From Euphorbia lathyris (taxonomy: Eukaryota > Streptophyta > Magnoliopsida > Malpighiales > Euphorbiaceae): 64,000 bases of DNA. Positions 1-11,464 of this stretch are shown in pieces. The stretch covers positions 88,845,001 to 88,909,000 of the forward strand of contig NC_088913.1 of NCBI RefSeq assembly GCF_963576675.1, written 5' to 3'. Position 1 is the first letter of the stretch; the number at the start of each line of letters is the position of its first letter. The notes below the pieces were generated by a model. The model did no database searches. It was not told where the DNA came from and worked only from the letters and a program-made list of their open reading frames with translations. A program made the translations under genes and the position numbers.

Positions 1-423
1 GTAACATCTTGAAATTTTTATAAATTTATATATATATATATATATAGTACACATACACTAATTTCAACGTTTTAAATATGTGCTTTTGGTATTTCTCTTT
101 AAAAAAAAAATTATATCTTTTTAAGGGCTTTTTGGTATTTAAACATTCATCGGAAGACCTATATAAGAGTTTAATAACCTTTTTTATTCTAGTTTTTTTA
201 GTTAAACGTTTCATTGTTTTTAGACCTCTTTTTCTTTTTTCTTTTCTTCTTGGTTGTCCAATCACTATAGAAGCTTGTTCAATGATATTTAAAGAATAAG
301 AACATCATATTCTTGATCCTCATTAAAAAAAGTTTTAGTTAATGTCAATTTATTTTAAAGCTTATTTTGATTTCAATTGAAGAATATATGAGTTAGAGTT
401 TTGATAGTTCATGATCTCACTTT
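1..423. other. AT-rich spacer, no gene seen
   Basis: Low-complexity AT-rich DNA with a short (TA)n tract near 29-46. The short open frames on both strands have no recognisable domain, no plausible splice context and strong T/A bias, so I do not call them genes. Confidence 0.6.
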
Positions 424-963
424 CAAATTGTTGTTTTGATAATGTAAAAATATATTTTAATCAGGTATTCATGTTCCTAGAAAGGTTGTATACCATTAAT
501 TTTGTTTTGGTTTCATTTTGGTCGAATTTACTGGCAATTGGAGTTGAAATAGGATTGAATTCATTCATCTTTTATGTCCGTAACTATTGGCAGATTTGTC
601 AAGCATTTGTTTTTTGGCCATAACTATTTCATACGAACTCCAATTGCACTGATTCAAATTGCAAAATAAAGCTAAGATATATTCAAATTGTTGTTTTCAT
701 GATGTAAAAATGTATTCTAATCAAGTATGCTTATTCCCAGAAAGGTTTTATACAATTAATTTTGTTTTGGTTTCATTTTGGTCGAATTTAATGGCAATTG
801 AAATAGGGTTGAATTCTTTTCTCCTTCATGTTCGTAACTATTAGCAGATTTTTCAAGCATTCGTATTTTGGCCATAACTATTTCATACAAACTCTAATTG
901 TAATGATGCAATCATTCGTATTTTGGCCATAACTATTTCATACAAACTCTGATTGTAATGATT
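424..963 (+). repeat. imperfect direct duplication of about 260 bp plus a 50-bp partial third copy
   Basis: The block beginning CAAATTGTTGTTTT at 424 recurs at 684 with the same order of sub-motifs (TTTTGTTTTGGTTTCATTTT, GGCCATAACTATTTCATAC). A further copy of the GGCCATAACTATTTCATAC segment sits at about 925. Copies differ by scattered substitutions, so the duplication is not recent. No coding capacity is evident. Confidence 0.75.
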
Positions 964-1278
964 CAAGTTGCAGAATAAACCTAAGACATAGCTTTACAAA
1001 ATGTTGTGATTGAAACAATTCAAGATTCGAACTCTACAAGCTTTAAACTTGAATTGTAATCAAATGTATTTGTTGAAACCTAAATAGGTTTCACTGTTTT
1101 TTACCGTTTAAACTTCATACCTATCCGATCGATCTAAAATTTATTTCGAATGTTTTGAAACTTTAAATAGAACTTCTTAGACATCTTTAAGAGACTTGAA
1201 GGATTTTTTTAACATGTATAAGAATTTTTGCTTTAGCATATAAATTGATTAATAATAGAATGCAATTTATCTTTACAG

Positions 1279-1337
1279 GAGAGCAAGTTACAGCTGACAA
1301 GAATCAGAATAGTTTTGATCACCTTGATGGACGTGAT
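1279..1337 (+). other. possible isolated exon
   Basis: A 59-base stretch is preceded by TTTACAG and followed by GTAAGC, a good acceptor and donor pair. One frame is open across it and has mixed, protein-like composition. No matching neighbouring exon on the plus strand was found, so it may be chance or a relic of a lost gene. Confidence 0.2.
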
Positions 1338-1494
1338 GTAAGCATAATTATTTGAATTTATGTATATATATATAAATATTATATTTGTGAATAATAATTA
1401 ATTGAATTGAATGGTTTGAGTTGTTGATGACATATTTTTCTTATGAAATATTTGGATAACATGAAATAGATGGTTATGTTGTTGGAGTTCTTAT

Positions 1495-1678
1495 ATTAAG
1501 CACCGGGTCTTCCATGTCACTCGGAAGACCCCCAATTCACATTTGGACACGTGTAGTGTGACCCCACGTAATAATTAAAATAGTGGGGTCTCTTATAATA
1601 TATGTGGGTCCGTGTTACACGTGTCAAAATATGTATGAGAGGTCCTCCATTTGACATGGAGAACCGGGTGCTTCTAAT
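1495..1678. mobile_element. palindromic MITE, about 184 bp
   Basis: The ends are inverted repeats: ATTAAGCACCGGGT at the left against ACCGGGTGCTTCTAAT at the right. The inversion continues inward (CCATGTCA/TGACATGG, then GACACGTGTA/TACACGTGTC, then GACCCCAC/GTGGGGTC), so the whole element can fold into one hairpin. No ORF. The target duplication is ambiguous in this AT-rich flank, so I do not assign a superfamily. Confidence 0.7.
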
Positions 1679-1683
1679 AATTT

Positions 1684-2096
1684 GCCTATGTTGTTGATAT
1701 TATTGTCATATGATCTGGAAAGAATAGTTTTAAGTTCATAAGTTTTGATCTATGAAGCGATGGGATGTTTTTTAATTGTGAGTTTGCACTAGAATAAAAC
1801 GTAAATAGCTAGGGTATGTATGTTCAATGGTCTGGAGGTTTCATAAATGTGATCACAGTCACCTATCTCGGAAAGGAGGCGACAATGTGTTATTTTGCTC
1901 TAATTTGAGCTTGTACTGTGTCCTAAAAATTGGTGTAATAGCCGTACTGTGTTATTAAGATAATTATTATGAGGTTAAAAGGTTACGTGTCCTGAAACTA
2001 GGGCGATAACATATACCTATGTTGGAATATTGTTAACCATGAGACTATTGGGTATATTTCTCTTAGCTCTAGCTGGACCCTTAAAAATAAATATAA
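1684..2096. other. AT-rich spacer, no feature seen
   Basis: No long ORF, repeat or RNA gene recognised between the MITE and the hAT element. Confidence 0.5.
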
Positions 2097-2104
2097 ACAA
2101 TTAT

Positions 2105-3071
2105 CAGGGCCGATCCTGAGATTTTAGAGGCCTAGGGGCGAGTTATCAAGTGGGGCCCTAATAAGTAAGTACAAGTAAAAAATAAAGTTGAAAAGTCAAT
2201 GTATAAAAGAATATTATTTAAAAATGATATTTTTTTTGTTACACGATCTAATAAAAATATTTCATATGAAAAAAACATTTTATATTGCTTTAAGTACCAA
2301 ATTTCTTATATAAAATGATGTCTATGAGCATTTCTAGATGCAAAATTCTCAAATTTAATAAATTATGAAATTGTTCTAATGGATTTTATGATCTTCAGAA
2401 CACAGCATGATAACAAAAAAATGAAAAACCAAATTTGAAAATTAATTCACTTAACGGGCTTTAGGGGCTAAGTTCTTGAAATTGGAAGATTTTGATGCGG
2501 TTCTCATAAATTGCCTCTAAAGACCAAGTAAATCAGAATCTGTTAGAGTTTTTCAAAGACAAAAAAAGACTATTAACAATTGAAAGTTTCATAATGAGGC
2601 GATAAGAGAACAAAATTGATTATACAACTGATGAACTGAAGATGAAGGATAATATTATCGTTCAATATTCTTTGGGATTTGAGTGTTTTTAAGAAAAGGA
2701 AAGATAAATCGGAAATTTTATTAGGATTGATGGGGGAGAGATATAATTATGGAAAGACTCTGAGATAAATTAGGGAATTGATGTCTAATATTTTTTTTAG
2801 GAAATTTGGAAAGAATTTGAGGTAAATTAGAAAATTTGGTAACTAATGCCCATATTTTTAATTAAGTATAATTTTTTTTTTAAATTGAATCTAATGCCAA
2901 CATTTTTAATTTGGAAAGAATTTGATGATAATGTTTTTTAATCAAAGTACATTTTTTTTAATTTAAGTATATTTTAAAAGCCTTAGAACTATATATTACT
3001 ATAATTGGGCCCTCTCTCATCTTTGGGCCCTGGGCAGACGCCCCTCCTGCTCATGCTCAGAGACGAGCCTG
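2105..3071. mobile_element. non-autonomous hAT element (copy 1)
   Basis: It begins CAGGGCCGATCCTGAG and ends CTCAGAGACGAGCCTG, imperfect terminal inverted repeats with the CAGGG-type end usual for hAT. An 8-bp target duplication ACAATTAT flanks it at 2097-2104 and 3072-3079, the length expected for hAT. The 967-bp interior is AT-rich and non-coding. A second member lies at 22491-40225, split by a gypsy element; this copy preserves the uninterrupted sequence at that site (GAGTG at 2681-2685). Confidence 0.85.
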
Positions 3072-3180
3072 ACAATTATAGTTTTATTGTTTGAAGTAAA
3101 TGAAGTTATGTATGATATGTTATGTTTATATTTTATTCTTGATTAATTGATTGTTTGATTAATTAAATATATGATGGATG

Positions 3181-3186
<6 letters not shown>

Positions 3187-3221
<35 letters not shown>
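3187..3221. repeat. (TA)n microsatellite
   Basis: About 17 uninterrupted TA units. Confidence 0.9.
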
Positions 3222-3224
<3 letters not shown>

Positions 3225-3243
3225 TATTGAGCAGGCATCTTAC

Positions 3244-3604
3244 CTTCTGACACGTTGAAATTTGTAGGTTAAGTTCGGAAGATTCAAATTTGCTAGTTTT
3301 CTCAGTTACATTCTACAACAAGCGTCTCATTCCCACATATTTGGATAATCTAGAATCCGCAAGCTAGTTAAAACAAACCTTCATTTTAGAGTTTTTGAAT
3401 CATAATTTAACATTGAATTATATCATAATTATCAATACTGGAACTATAGATCTGAATACGGAAATCATATTTACCTTTTGTAGCATTGTTTTGCTCCAGT
3501 ACATTAGCTATAACGATAACTCTCTCTAAAATTACATTTGGATTTTGTTTCGGCAATGACGGTAGAGGAGGACACTCTGACGGAATATTAGAATGGGATG
3601 ACAT
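3244..3604 (-). CDS. possible 5' exons of an unidentified host gene
   Basis: On the minus strand an ATG at 3604 opens a 43-codon frame that is proline/serine-rich at first and then reads VILERVIVIANVLEQ-like hydrophobic helix sequence. It stops being protein-like at a GTAAAT donor near 3476. A second stretch at 3244-3312 is preceded by TTGTTGTAG and followed by GTAAGA on the minus strand, with one 23-codon frame open throughout. Both look like real plant exons, but the phases of the two do not join directly, so an exon is missing or the model is wrong. No homologue recognised. The next stretch in the direction of transcription is occupied by a hAT element, so the gene may be disrupted. Confidence 0.3.
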
Positions 3605-4127
3605 TGTTACACATTTGACAAAGATTTAAAGAAAAAAAAAATCAATTATGAGTATTTATTGTTGAGTTTTTTTTGTTATATATATCATTATTATTTAATT
3701 TAATAACAGTATATAGTAATTTCGTACATATTAGGGATAATTTAGTTATAACTGATCAAATTAAAGAATAAATCTCTCTCAGATTAATTAGCATTCTATT
3801 GACTGATTCTATAATTTAGGTAAGATCATCAACATTCATTTTGGTTTTTAAAGATAATTTAGTTATCTCAAAATAAGTGAATAAATCTCTCAGATTATTT
3901 AAATTTACTTACCCATTAAATAAGAGGATAATTTAGTTAGTATCTGTTCTAATAATTACTTGTTAATTAATGTGAAGTATTTATTCATTATTATTTTAAT
4001 TTCACAATAATATTGTATCTCTGGTAATTTAGTACAGATAGCATTTGAAGTTCAAAATAATGATAATAACTACCGTAAATATATCATTAATTTAAAATAT
4101 TGTTGCTATAGCTACCGTAAATATATC
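3605..4127. other. AT-rich spacer
   Basis: Nothing coding seen. A short direct repeat CTACCGTAAATATATCATT occurs near 4071 and 4109, just before the LTR-like block. Confidence 0.5.
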
Positions 4128-4985
4128 ATTTTGGTGATGAGGACATCTCATTCTCGAGCATGATTCCGGAGACAAGAGATGGGACACGGGAAGATCCAAT
4201 GGGGGAAGGCAAGAGCAAAGGCAGCCAACCGAACACGCGGGGCGTGCCTGTTAGTGCGCGGGGCGTGGAGGACCCTGTTTCCGGAAGAAACATCATTAGC
4301 TCTTTTACGCGGGGCGTGTCCCCTTGTACGTGGAGCGTAAACGCAGCCTCTAAAACAAAGAAAGTCCAGGGAGTCAACTACGTGAGGCGTAGCCCCGAAG
4401 ACGCCCGCGTGAGGTCCTTCAACAAGAGTCACCAGGGTCAGGAGCTCCAACACGCGGGGCGTGAATCTGGAGGCGCGGGGCGTGCTCAGCTGGAGAATAC
4501 TTCTCGTCCAAGTTCTCACCATTGGGGAACCATTTCTGCTCTTGCTTAATTACTGTTTTGCCATCACCCACAATTTACTAGACTACCATTATTTCCTTCC
4601 CTTCCCATCTTACCCTTGATTCATATGTTTTGCTAAAATCTCTATTCATGGACTTTTAGTCTTTCATCCTATGTTTAGATGGAGTATTTAAGCATTTTTG
4701 TAATGTTCAGGAACTTTTTATGAAATCAAATATCAAGCCTCTATTGGAGCTCAAGGTTCTTCCTTGTTTGGGGTTAATTAAACCTTCAAGTCTAGTTTGA
4801 GAAGATTGAAATCTTTGTGAGTTTAAGATTAAAACTCTCCATCGACTTTAATCTACATCATCTGGATTTTAAATCATAATTTAATATCGATTTATCTCAA
4901 AATTATCATAAAATTCAATTACCATATTAAAATCTTTACATTATCTCTTATACACGTCAAAAACAAAACCACCACATTATCAGCA
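4128..4985 (+). mobile_element. LTR-like fragment of an Athila-type retroelement
   Basis: The block is richer in GC than its flanks and resembles the LTRs elsewhere in the window: a GC-rich dyad array (4235-4484), then a TATA-like TATTTAAG at 4685-4692, then T-rich leader-like sequence. No primer site or coding remnant follows, so it is probably a solo or partial LTR. Both ends are uncertain. Confidence 0.4.
4235..4484 (+). promoter_or_regulatory. CGCGGGGCGTG module array, four pairs at 21-bp offset
   Basis: Modules close to ACGCGGGGCGTG start at 4235/4256, 4307/4328, 4380/4401 and 4452/4473. Every pair has a start-to-start offset of 21 bp. Three pairs are direct and one (4380/4401) is inverted. 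The same module family is found at 51.5-52.0, 53.65-53.83 and 55.4-56.05 kb. Open frames across it are by-products of the repeats. Confidence 0.75.
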
Positions 4986-5863
4986 TTATGATATGTGTAT
5001 ATATTATATAGGATTTGTAATTATCCTCTATATCAACAAATTGGTAAAAAAACTCTAATATGATTATTCACATCCAATTAAATCTAGCATATTATATTTC
5101 TCAAATAATAATAATAATAATAATATAGTATATTATATATGATATTTTCTAAATTAATATATTTAACTAACAAATTCGTATATATTTACAATCAATTGAA
5201 TAATTATACAATTAGCATGCAACCCTTGCGTTGCTTCGGGAATTTTAAAATTAATTATGTAATGCATGAAAGAAGAAAATATGAAGTTTGAGAGGATGTA
5301 AATAACTGTCCGCGCGTTGCGTGGATGGATAAATTTGGTGTACAAAAATTTAATATTTTAATGTTTTTTAAATTCTATATCATTACATGTAGTGATATTA
5401 ATATTTTGCTTTGAAATAATTTAAATTTACAAATTTTAAATAAATTAACAAATATGTTTTTTATAATTGTTTGATAATAATGTTTAGATGTTGTTGAAGT
5501 CATAATCTATTGTCCATGTTGACATGTAAGTTGTTAATTAACAAACATAAGTTGTTGCAAGGGTCCTTCCATTCCGTTCTTGTATAATATTTTTTCTATA
5601 CAATCTTGAAATTTAAAATATTTATTACACTTTGTGACGATGTTTTTTCAATCAAATTCTAGCTCTAATCAAAATTATTTTTATCTTGCTTTCTAAAATC
5701 TTTGATAAGTCTATGAAAATGAAATAAGTATGTCTTACTTTTTAAATTTTATTTAGTTTATATAGTAGTTTGGATGTTTAAATATTGTGTTAATTATTAC
5801 AACAAAAAAATTAAATGTGTTATAATTTTGTTTTCATTTATATTAGTTTTAATGCTTTTTTTT
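4986..5863. other. AT-rich spacer, no gene seen
   Basis: Contains an (AAT)n tract at about 5109-5123 and a short GC island near 5300 (CCGCGCGTTGCGTGGATGG) of a sort common in plant repeats. No ORF of interest. Confidence 0.5.
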
Positions 5864-6316
5864 ATAGAAATGGGGACGAGACAGAACTTGGACGGGGTGA
5901 GCACCCATGGTCCAAGAACTGACAAACCCGCAATATATTAATAAAAGAAAAGGTGAGTGTTTGAACAAGAGAAGAGGGGGGAGAACAAACAAGAAGAAGA
6001 AGAAAGGAGAAAAGTTTAGGAAAAGTCAAGAAAAATGCAAATGAAGAATATTACAAATGTCGTCATTGATAAACCTGTGACAAAAAAACATGAGCTGAAG
6101 GCCACCAATTGATCACTGGGGAAGAGACTCTAAATTTTGCCAATGCATCAGCAACTTTATTTCCTTCCCTAAAGATGTGAGTAAAAAGAATGTTCATCTA
6201 GAGCAAATGCTGAGACATTTCAACCACTCTTGTCGAATACTCCAAGGAACATCCATGGAACGATGTCTAAGCAGATTAATTACATCTATGAAGTCTGACT
6301 CAACCCAAAGCTGATG

Positions 6317-6773
6317 CTAATTTTTCTCCCAAGCAAGTTCAATCGCGAAAATAGCGGCTCTCAATTCAGCCAAATAAGCAAAATAAGGAGGGGTAGAAAA
6401 AGCAAAAACAACCTTTGGGAAAGCCTCGATAGTTGCAAAAGATACCTCCTGCTCTCGCCTCGCCAGGAGTGCCAAAAGTAGAGCCGTCCGGGTTAACTTT
6501 AACCCAGCCCAAAGGAGGTTTAAGCCAATGAACCGGAATAATATTGGGAGCCGGAGGCGGCCTAGGAGAAGCCAGAAGATGGGATAAGATAACAGCATCT
6601 CTCCGCGAAGAACAAAAACCTTTAGAAGAGGCAAAGGACTCTCGAATCATTCGAAATAGGGTGATCTTCGAGTGTTGAATAGAAGGAGAAACTTCCTTAA
6701 AATTTGCTTGATTCCTGTAATGCCAGATCAACCAGATGCAAGAGACAGCGGCAACACGCCAGATCATCAACAC
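6317..6773 (-). pseudogene. LINE RNase H domain, frameshifted
   Basis: Two overlapping frames (6366-6773 and 6317-6634) together show RNase H landmarks: WVKVNPDGS with the first acidic residue, then AELRAAIFAIELAWE with the second. This is the RVT_3-type RNase H at the C-terminus of plant L1 ORF2. The frame change near 6440 and lack of a clean C-terminus show decay. The 3' UTR runs from about 6300 to 5864. Confidence 0.65.
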
Positions 6774-7208
6774 CTATGAGCGAAAATGAATGCTACGAAG
6801 AGTGCTAAAAAAGTGGATGAATTGGGAATGACGAGGCAAAGCGCAGTCAAAATGAATCTCAAGGGCTCTCCAAAGAGAATCTGTAAAAGAACAACTAATG
6901 AATAAGTGGTTACTGGACTCAGCATCCCTACCACATAGAACACAACGAGAGGCAAAAGGGAAGCCTAGACGCTGCAGGAGGTCGTGAGTCAGAACCCGAC
7001 CATACAAAACTCTCCAAAAAGTGAAGGAACGAGAAGGAGGGGTTTGAGCATTCCAAACAAATTTATACCAATCCACCGAGGAGGAACAAGGACTGATAAT
7101 CGAATAGTACTCTTTGGCAGAGAAAATACCCTTCATAGAGGGCTGCCAAGAGCAGAAATCCAAATCATCTCTACCCCCTGTGAATAGATTGAATACTGTT
7201 TTGAACAA
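6774..7208 (-). pseudogene. LINE zf-RVT region
   Basis: A 144-residue frame contains the conserved WNAQTPPSRSFTFWR and a Cys/His cluster (CVLCGRDAESSNHLFISC) typical of the zf-RVT domain that follows reverse transcriptase in plant L1 elements. It is out of frame with the upstream reverse transcriptase, consistent with decay. Confidence 0.75.
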
Positions 7209-7362
7209 CCGAAGGAAGAGTGTCTAAGTCAAGCCACTCCGAATTCACCAAAAAATCATCAACAGAATTAAAGTGTGAACGCTTATCCAGATGATCAAGA
7301 CCCAATCTGTCTGCCACTGATGGAATGATCCATCTATCAGTCCAGAAATTGAGCGTTGAAGA

Positions 7363-8544
7363 CTAGCCAATCCACCAAAAGGTCTGGTCCCCAATGGATG
7401 AATAAACAAACTTACAAGAAGACCAAATCGAGGAAGGGGCAATGGTAACTTTAGGCAAACAAGAGACATCCATAAATCTAGACTTCATCAGAGAAATAGC
7501 AAGACTGGTGCCTTGAATTAAATCCCAACAAATATTACCCAAGAGAGTCTGCTTAAAGATCCTAAAATCCTTAATGCCCAATCCTCCACCCTCCAAACTT
7601 TTGCAACAAGTTTGCCAGAGAACCGTGATTAACTTCCTCTGATCAATACAACCCGTCCAAAGGAAATTTCTAACACTTCTATTGAGTTTTTTCAACAATC
7701 CCACTGGCCACTTATAGATCAAGAATGAGTGGACAAGAGAGTCAGTAATCGCAGATTTAATTAGAGTTAAACGCCCTGCAAATGAGAGAAAGCTACCTTT
7801 CCACTTGCTAAATTGAGATAGAAATTTGTCTGCAAGGCAGCTGAGATGACGAGCCCTAGGAGCTCCTTTAAATAGAGTGACTCCTAAGTAACTGAAAGGG
7901 AGAGACTCCAAATGGATGCCAAAATAGTGAGCAAGACGAACCCTAAAAAAAGATAGCAAATTTATCCCAACTAACCTGCTGACCGGATATGTGTACATAG
8001 AGCAGGAAGAAATCCTTGAGAGCATGCAAATTGTTCAAGGATGCCACTCCAAAAATGAACATGTCATCAGCAAAAAGAAGATGAGAAGGAAAGGAATTTC
8101 CGCCAGAATAATACATAGGAGAATAAGTACCCTCCCTCACCATCTTAGTAAGCCAACGAGAGAAACAATCCTCATTAATGTCAAACAACAGAGGAGATAG
8201 GGAGTCCCCTTGTCTAACCCCTCTAGAACAAGAAAAGTAACCCTTTGGAGAACCATTAATCATCACAGAAATACGAGCAGATGCTAGAATGTTAAGGATC
8301 CAATCTCTGAAAGTGAGAGAAAACCCAAAGGAATCCAACACAGCCAAGAGAAAGTTCCAATCTAAAGCATCAAAAGCCTTACGAATATCAATTTTTAAGG
8401 CCATGTGTCCACCAAAACGTTTTTTGTCAAGCATATTAACTCCCTCAAAAGCTAAGGCAATGCACTGATGAATGCTTCTACCTTTAAGGAAACCATACTG
8501 GTCGGAAGAGACAATCCTTGCAGTAATAACTGCAAGGCGATCTG
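7363..8544 (-). pseudogene. LINE reverse transcriptase, broken
   Basis: The finger region (QYGFLKGRSIHQCIA) is visible from 8544 to about 8440, then a 163-residue frame (7943-8434) with KIDIRKAFD and the catalytic FADDMFIF (a YADD-type box). The frame shifts between about 7960 and 8020, after which the thumb region continues in another frame (7363-8025) with SYLGVTLFKG and GGLGIKDF. The usual reverse transcriptase residues are present but the ORF is interrupted and lacks its start. The Athila-like insertion at 8545 removes the rest. Inactive copy. Confidence 0.85.
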
Positions 8545-9956
8545 TGTTAAGCCCAAAATATACCTAAAATATCATTAATATTTACATCAGTTTTGCTACG
8601 AATTTGTGCTATTTATATCTGTTTAGAATACTTTTACTTTCGAATATGTTTCTTTCTTGTAAGGTACCTAAATATTTGGTAAAATCCAAATAGGAACGAA
8701 AGAGGTTAAAAACAGAATAAAAACCCTACAAAAGGAGTCAAAAACGACGAAGATCAATTACACCAAAACGAGGACAAAGACGAAGTCAGAAACAGAGAAA
8801 AATGCCAAATTCTCGGGAGAATTTGTGAGCCGCGACCGAGAATCTCAAATTCTCGGTCGCGACACGCTTAAGTCCAGCGCCCCTCCCTTTTGTCCGAAGA
8901 CCAAATATTTTCTCCCCCATTCTCGGCCGAGAATTTGCATTCTCAGTAAGTTCAGAAATTCCTGAAGAGCCATTCGCACACATTCGTTTTCGACGAAACG
9001 CGTTCGGGTGGATAAAAACATCTCTTCATAGAGGATACGACCCTTCACAACGGACACGACACTTCAATCACGACTCTTCAACATCTATAAATAAAGAGTT
9101 GATGGAGAGTTGGATATAGAGAAAAAGAGAAGATTAGTATAGAATTAATACAAAAATTCTGAGTCAAACGATTCAGAATTTAGAGTTCATTTCTGTAAAA
9201 AGCAATATGATGTACACACATTGTTTATTAAATAATTACAAACACAGTATCGTTTAGATTTGTTCATATTAGTTTACATTTTGGTAGTAGCCGACCGTAT
9301 CTCTATTACGAAGTTACAGCGAGAAGATTTAGTAGAGGATCCGCCCTTGAGCTTGATAAACTCTAACGAAACCCAAGGAAAGGATTGACAACACGTTCAC
9401 TTGCAAGTCGTTGAAATTCCATGCTTCTTGTTCTCTGTAAACTTGTATCAAATTCATATTTCATCTAATAAAGTTCATTCTATTTGATAGATTTTTATGC
9501 AGCACTTTGGTAAAGGATCCGAAGTGGATTGCTGGTGTTTTCATTAAAACGTAGTTAAATTTAAAATCTTTACAAGGAAACTTTGTTGAACACTTAGACA
9601 AATTAATATCATCAATAGAGTATTAATTTGGTTAAGGTAGCGATCTAACTCGGCCGTAGGAGGATTTACTACAGTTCAAAGCCCTAAACGAATACATTTG
9701 TTTACTTTTCTAAAGAACTAAACGTTTCTGTCTTGTAACTAAATCAGAAGTCTTGCTAACATTGGTTATACTCTATTCTAATTCTTATTCTAAGCAATTT
9801 CAAAACCAAATCCAATCAAACGATTTTACATATTATAAACCTTTAAAGTAAATATAACTGATTCAAAATAAGTTTTCGTTAAAAAGTGTTCCATGTGGGT
9901 TCGATATCTTTTATTACTACAAGTGTATACCGTGCACTTGCGGAAATCGCTCAACA
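8545..9956 (+). repeat. 5' LTR of the Athila-like element
   Basis: Runs from TGTTAAGCCCAAAATA to CGGAAATCGCTCAACA, TG...CA ends, 1412 bp. It is immediately followed by AGTTTT and the primer site. A related LTR of 1479 bp is at 49157-50635. The U3 part contains the dyads described separately, a TATA box TATAAATAAA at 9086-9095, and a terminal segment of the type GTGGGTTCGATATC...TTACTAC common to Athila-like LTRs. Confidence 0.85.
8831..8934 (+). promoter_or_regulatory. GC-rich dyads upstream of the LTR TATA box
   Basis: Two dyads: a 13-bp inverted repeat (CGCGACCGAGAAT at 8831-8843 against ATTCTCGGTCGCG at 8849-8861) and a perfect 16-bp palindrome ATTCTCGGCCGAGAAT at 8919-8934. They lie about 150-250 bp upstream of TATAAATAAA (9086). 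The same modules recur near 11465, 13250, 13333, 49425 and 49513. Confidence 0.8.
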
Positions 9957-9962
9957 AGTTTT

Positions 9963-9980
9963 TGGCGCCGTTGCCGGGGA
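9963..9980 (+). other. primer-binding site, tRNA-Asp type
   Basis: TGGCGCCGTTGCCGGGGA lies six bases after the LTR end and matches the usual Athila primer site, complementary to the 3' end of tRNA-Asp. Confidence 0.85.
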
Positions 9981-11160
9981 ACGCCAAAATTTTTAACAAA
10001 AATTTAGATTTTTCGTGTTTTATTTCGAACCTTGGTTTATAATATATGTATTTATTTATTTTTATAGTTTTTATTATAAGGATGGTCACTAGAACTAAAT
10101 CCTCGTTGTTATTTAACGTTTGCAATTAGATGTTTGCAGATAAAAAAAAAATCCAAGTTTTTTTTCAAAGATAAACTGGAGATTTGATCATCAATATAAA
10201 TTCACAGAAGAAGTCTACAGGAAAGAAATCCAGCATGCAGATACATCAGAAGGGAATGGAAATTTTTCAAGAAAATTGCATATCATGTTCCGCAACTGCA
10301 GTATCAGGAACAAGACAGATAATTTTTTCCAGAAAAAAAATCTTCCCAGAAACCTTTACCTCTTTTCTATACACTTAACCATTCACCAAAATATCATATC
10401 TCTTTGTTAAGAAATTTATTCGATTCCTATACTAAACCCAAATAATTTCCTTTTTATCATTTCCTTAAAACACCTACATTTATCTTTCTAAGAAACAGCT
10501 GATCAAAGACATATATATCAGAAGTATGATGAAATTATCTTATCCGCGATGAAGGAATTGTATACTTTTACTATAGTTTTGAAAGTTTCGGTTCATGTGC
10601 GTAGTTTTTGTTCGTGGCCAGAACTAGAAGTTCGGACATTTAACCGAAATCACTAGATCCTTAAATTGAGAAAACGCTAAAAAAGAAAAGCGCTTAAAAA
10701 AATGTTAAAAAAAAGAAAAAAATTACAATAATAATTTCAAGTTGGGGGTATAGTTCTACTTTTTAATTCCCACTTGAAATTATTTCCATGTAAGTTAAAC
10801 TAGACAAGTCCATATTTAGTTGATAAAAATATTTTGAATATGAATGAGCTCAAATTCAAGCAATTGAATTTGTGAACAAGTTCTTTGAAAATTAATTCGC
10901 TTAGTTTTTACGTTTAGATTTTCATTCTTCTTATCTATTGTTCATAATTTTTATGTTTATTTGTTTTCGTTTAATTTATTTTTGTTTTATTTTTATTTCA
11001 TAAGTTTGATTTGTGTATAAACAAGTTTTATCCAATAAAAATTATTTAAAGTCATGTTTCTAAATGTTTTGCAGAAAATTTTATTGTGTTTAATGAAATT
11101 TTAGGAATCTCAGTTGAGAATCTAGAAATCTCAGTAGAGATTTTAAGTTTAGGTTTTCAG
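9981..11160 (+). other. non-coding remnant of the Athila-like interior
   Basis: Only a short gag-like start (ATGGTCACTAGAACTAAATC at about 10082) is seen before stops. The rest is AT-rich with no recognisable pol domain. Confidence 0.5.
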
Positions 11161-11174
11161 GAGTAGAATAAGAA

Positions 11175-11345
11175 AATTTCTGAACTTACTGAGAATGTGA
11201 ATTCTCAGTTGAGAATCTTACTTTCTCTGCCTAATAAATTTCTGAACTTACTGAGAATGTGGATTCTCAGTTGAGAATCTTACTTTCTATGCCTTATAAA
11301 TTTTTGAACTTACTGAGAATGTGAATTCTCAGTTGAAAATTCAGG
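11175..11345 (+). repeat. 62-bp tandem repeat, about 2.8 copies
   Basis: Units start at 11175, 11237 and 11299 (AATTTCTGAACTTACTGAGA). Each contains GAATTCTCAGTTGAGAATC, itself a dyad resembling the ATTCTCGGCCGAGAAT palindrome of the LTR with AT replacing the GC core. Confidence 0.8.
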
Positions 11346-11464
11346 ATTTCAAAATTTCAAAGGAAAGGAAAAAAAAAATTCTGAACTTACCGAGAATCGA
11401 AATTATCGGTAACTTCAGCAAAATCATGAAATTTTTCAGAGAGATTTTCTCTCTGAAAATGACT

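Larger units (their letters stand above)
5864..8544 (-). mobile_element. L1-type LINE, minus strand, 5' part missing
   Basis: A non-LTR retrotransposon whose poly(A) end is the T-run at about 5855-5863 on the plus strand. Reading leftward from 8544 it carries reverse transcriptase, a zf-RVT region and an RNase H, the usual plant L1 order. The endonuclease and gag-like ORF1 are absent because an Athila-like LTR starts at 8545 inside the reverse transcriptase. Frameshifts break the reading frame. Confidence 0.88.
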
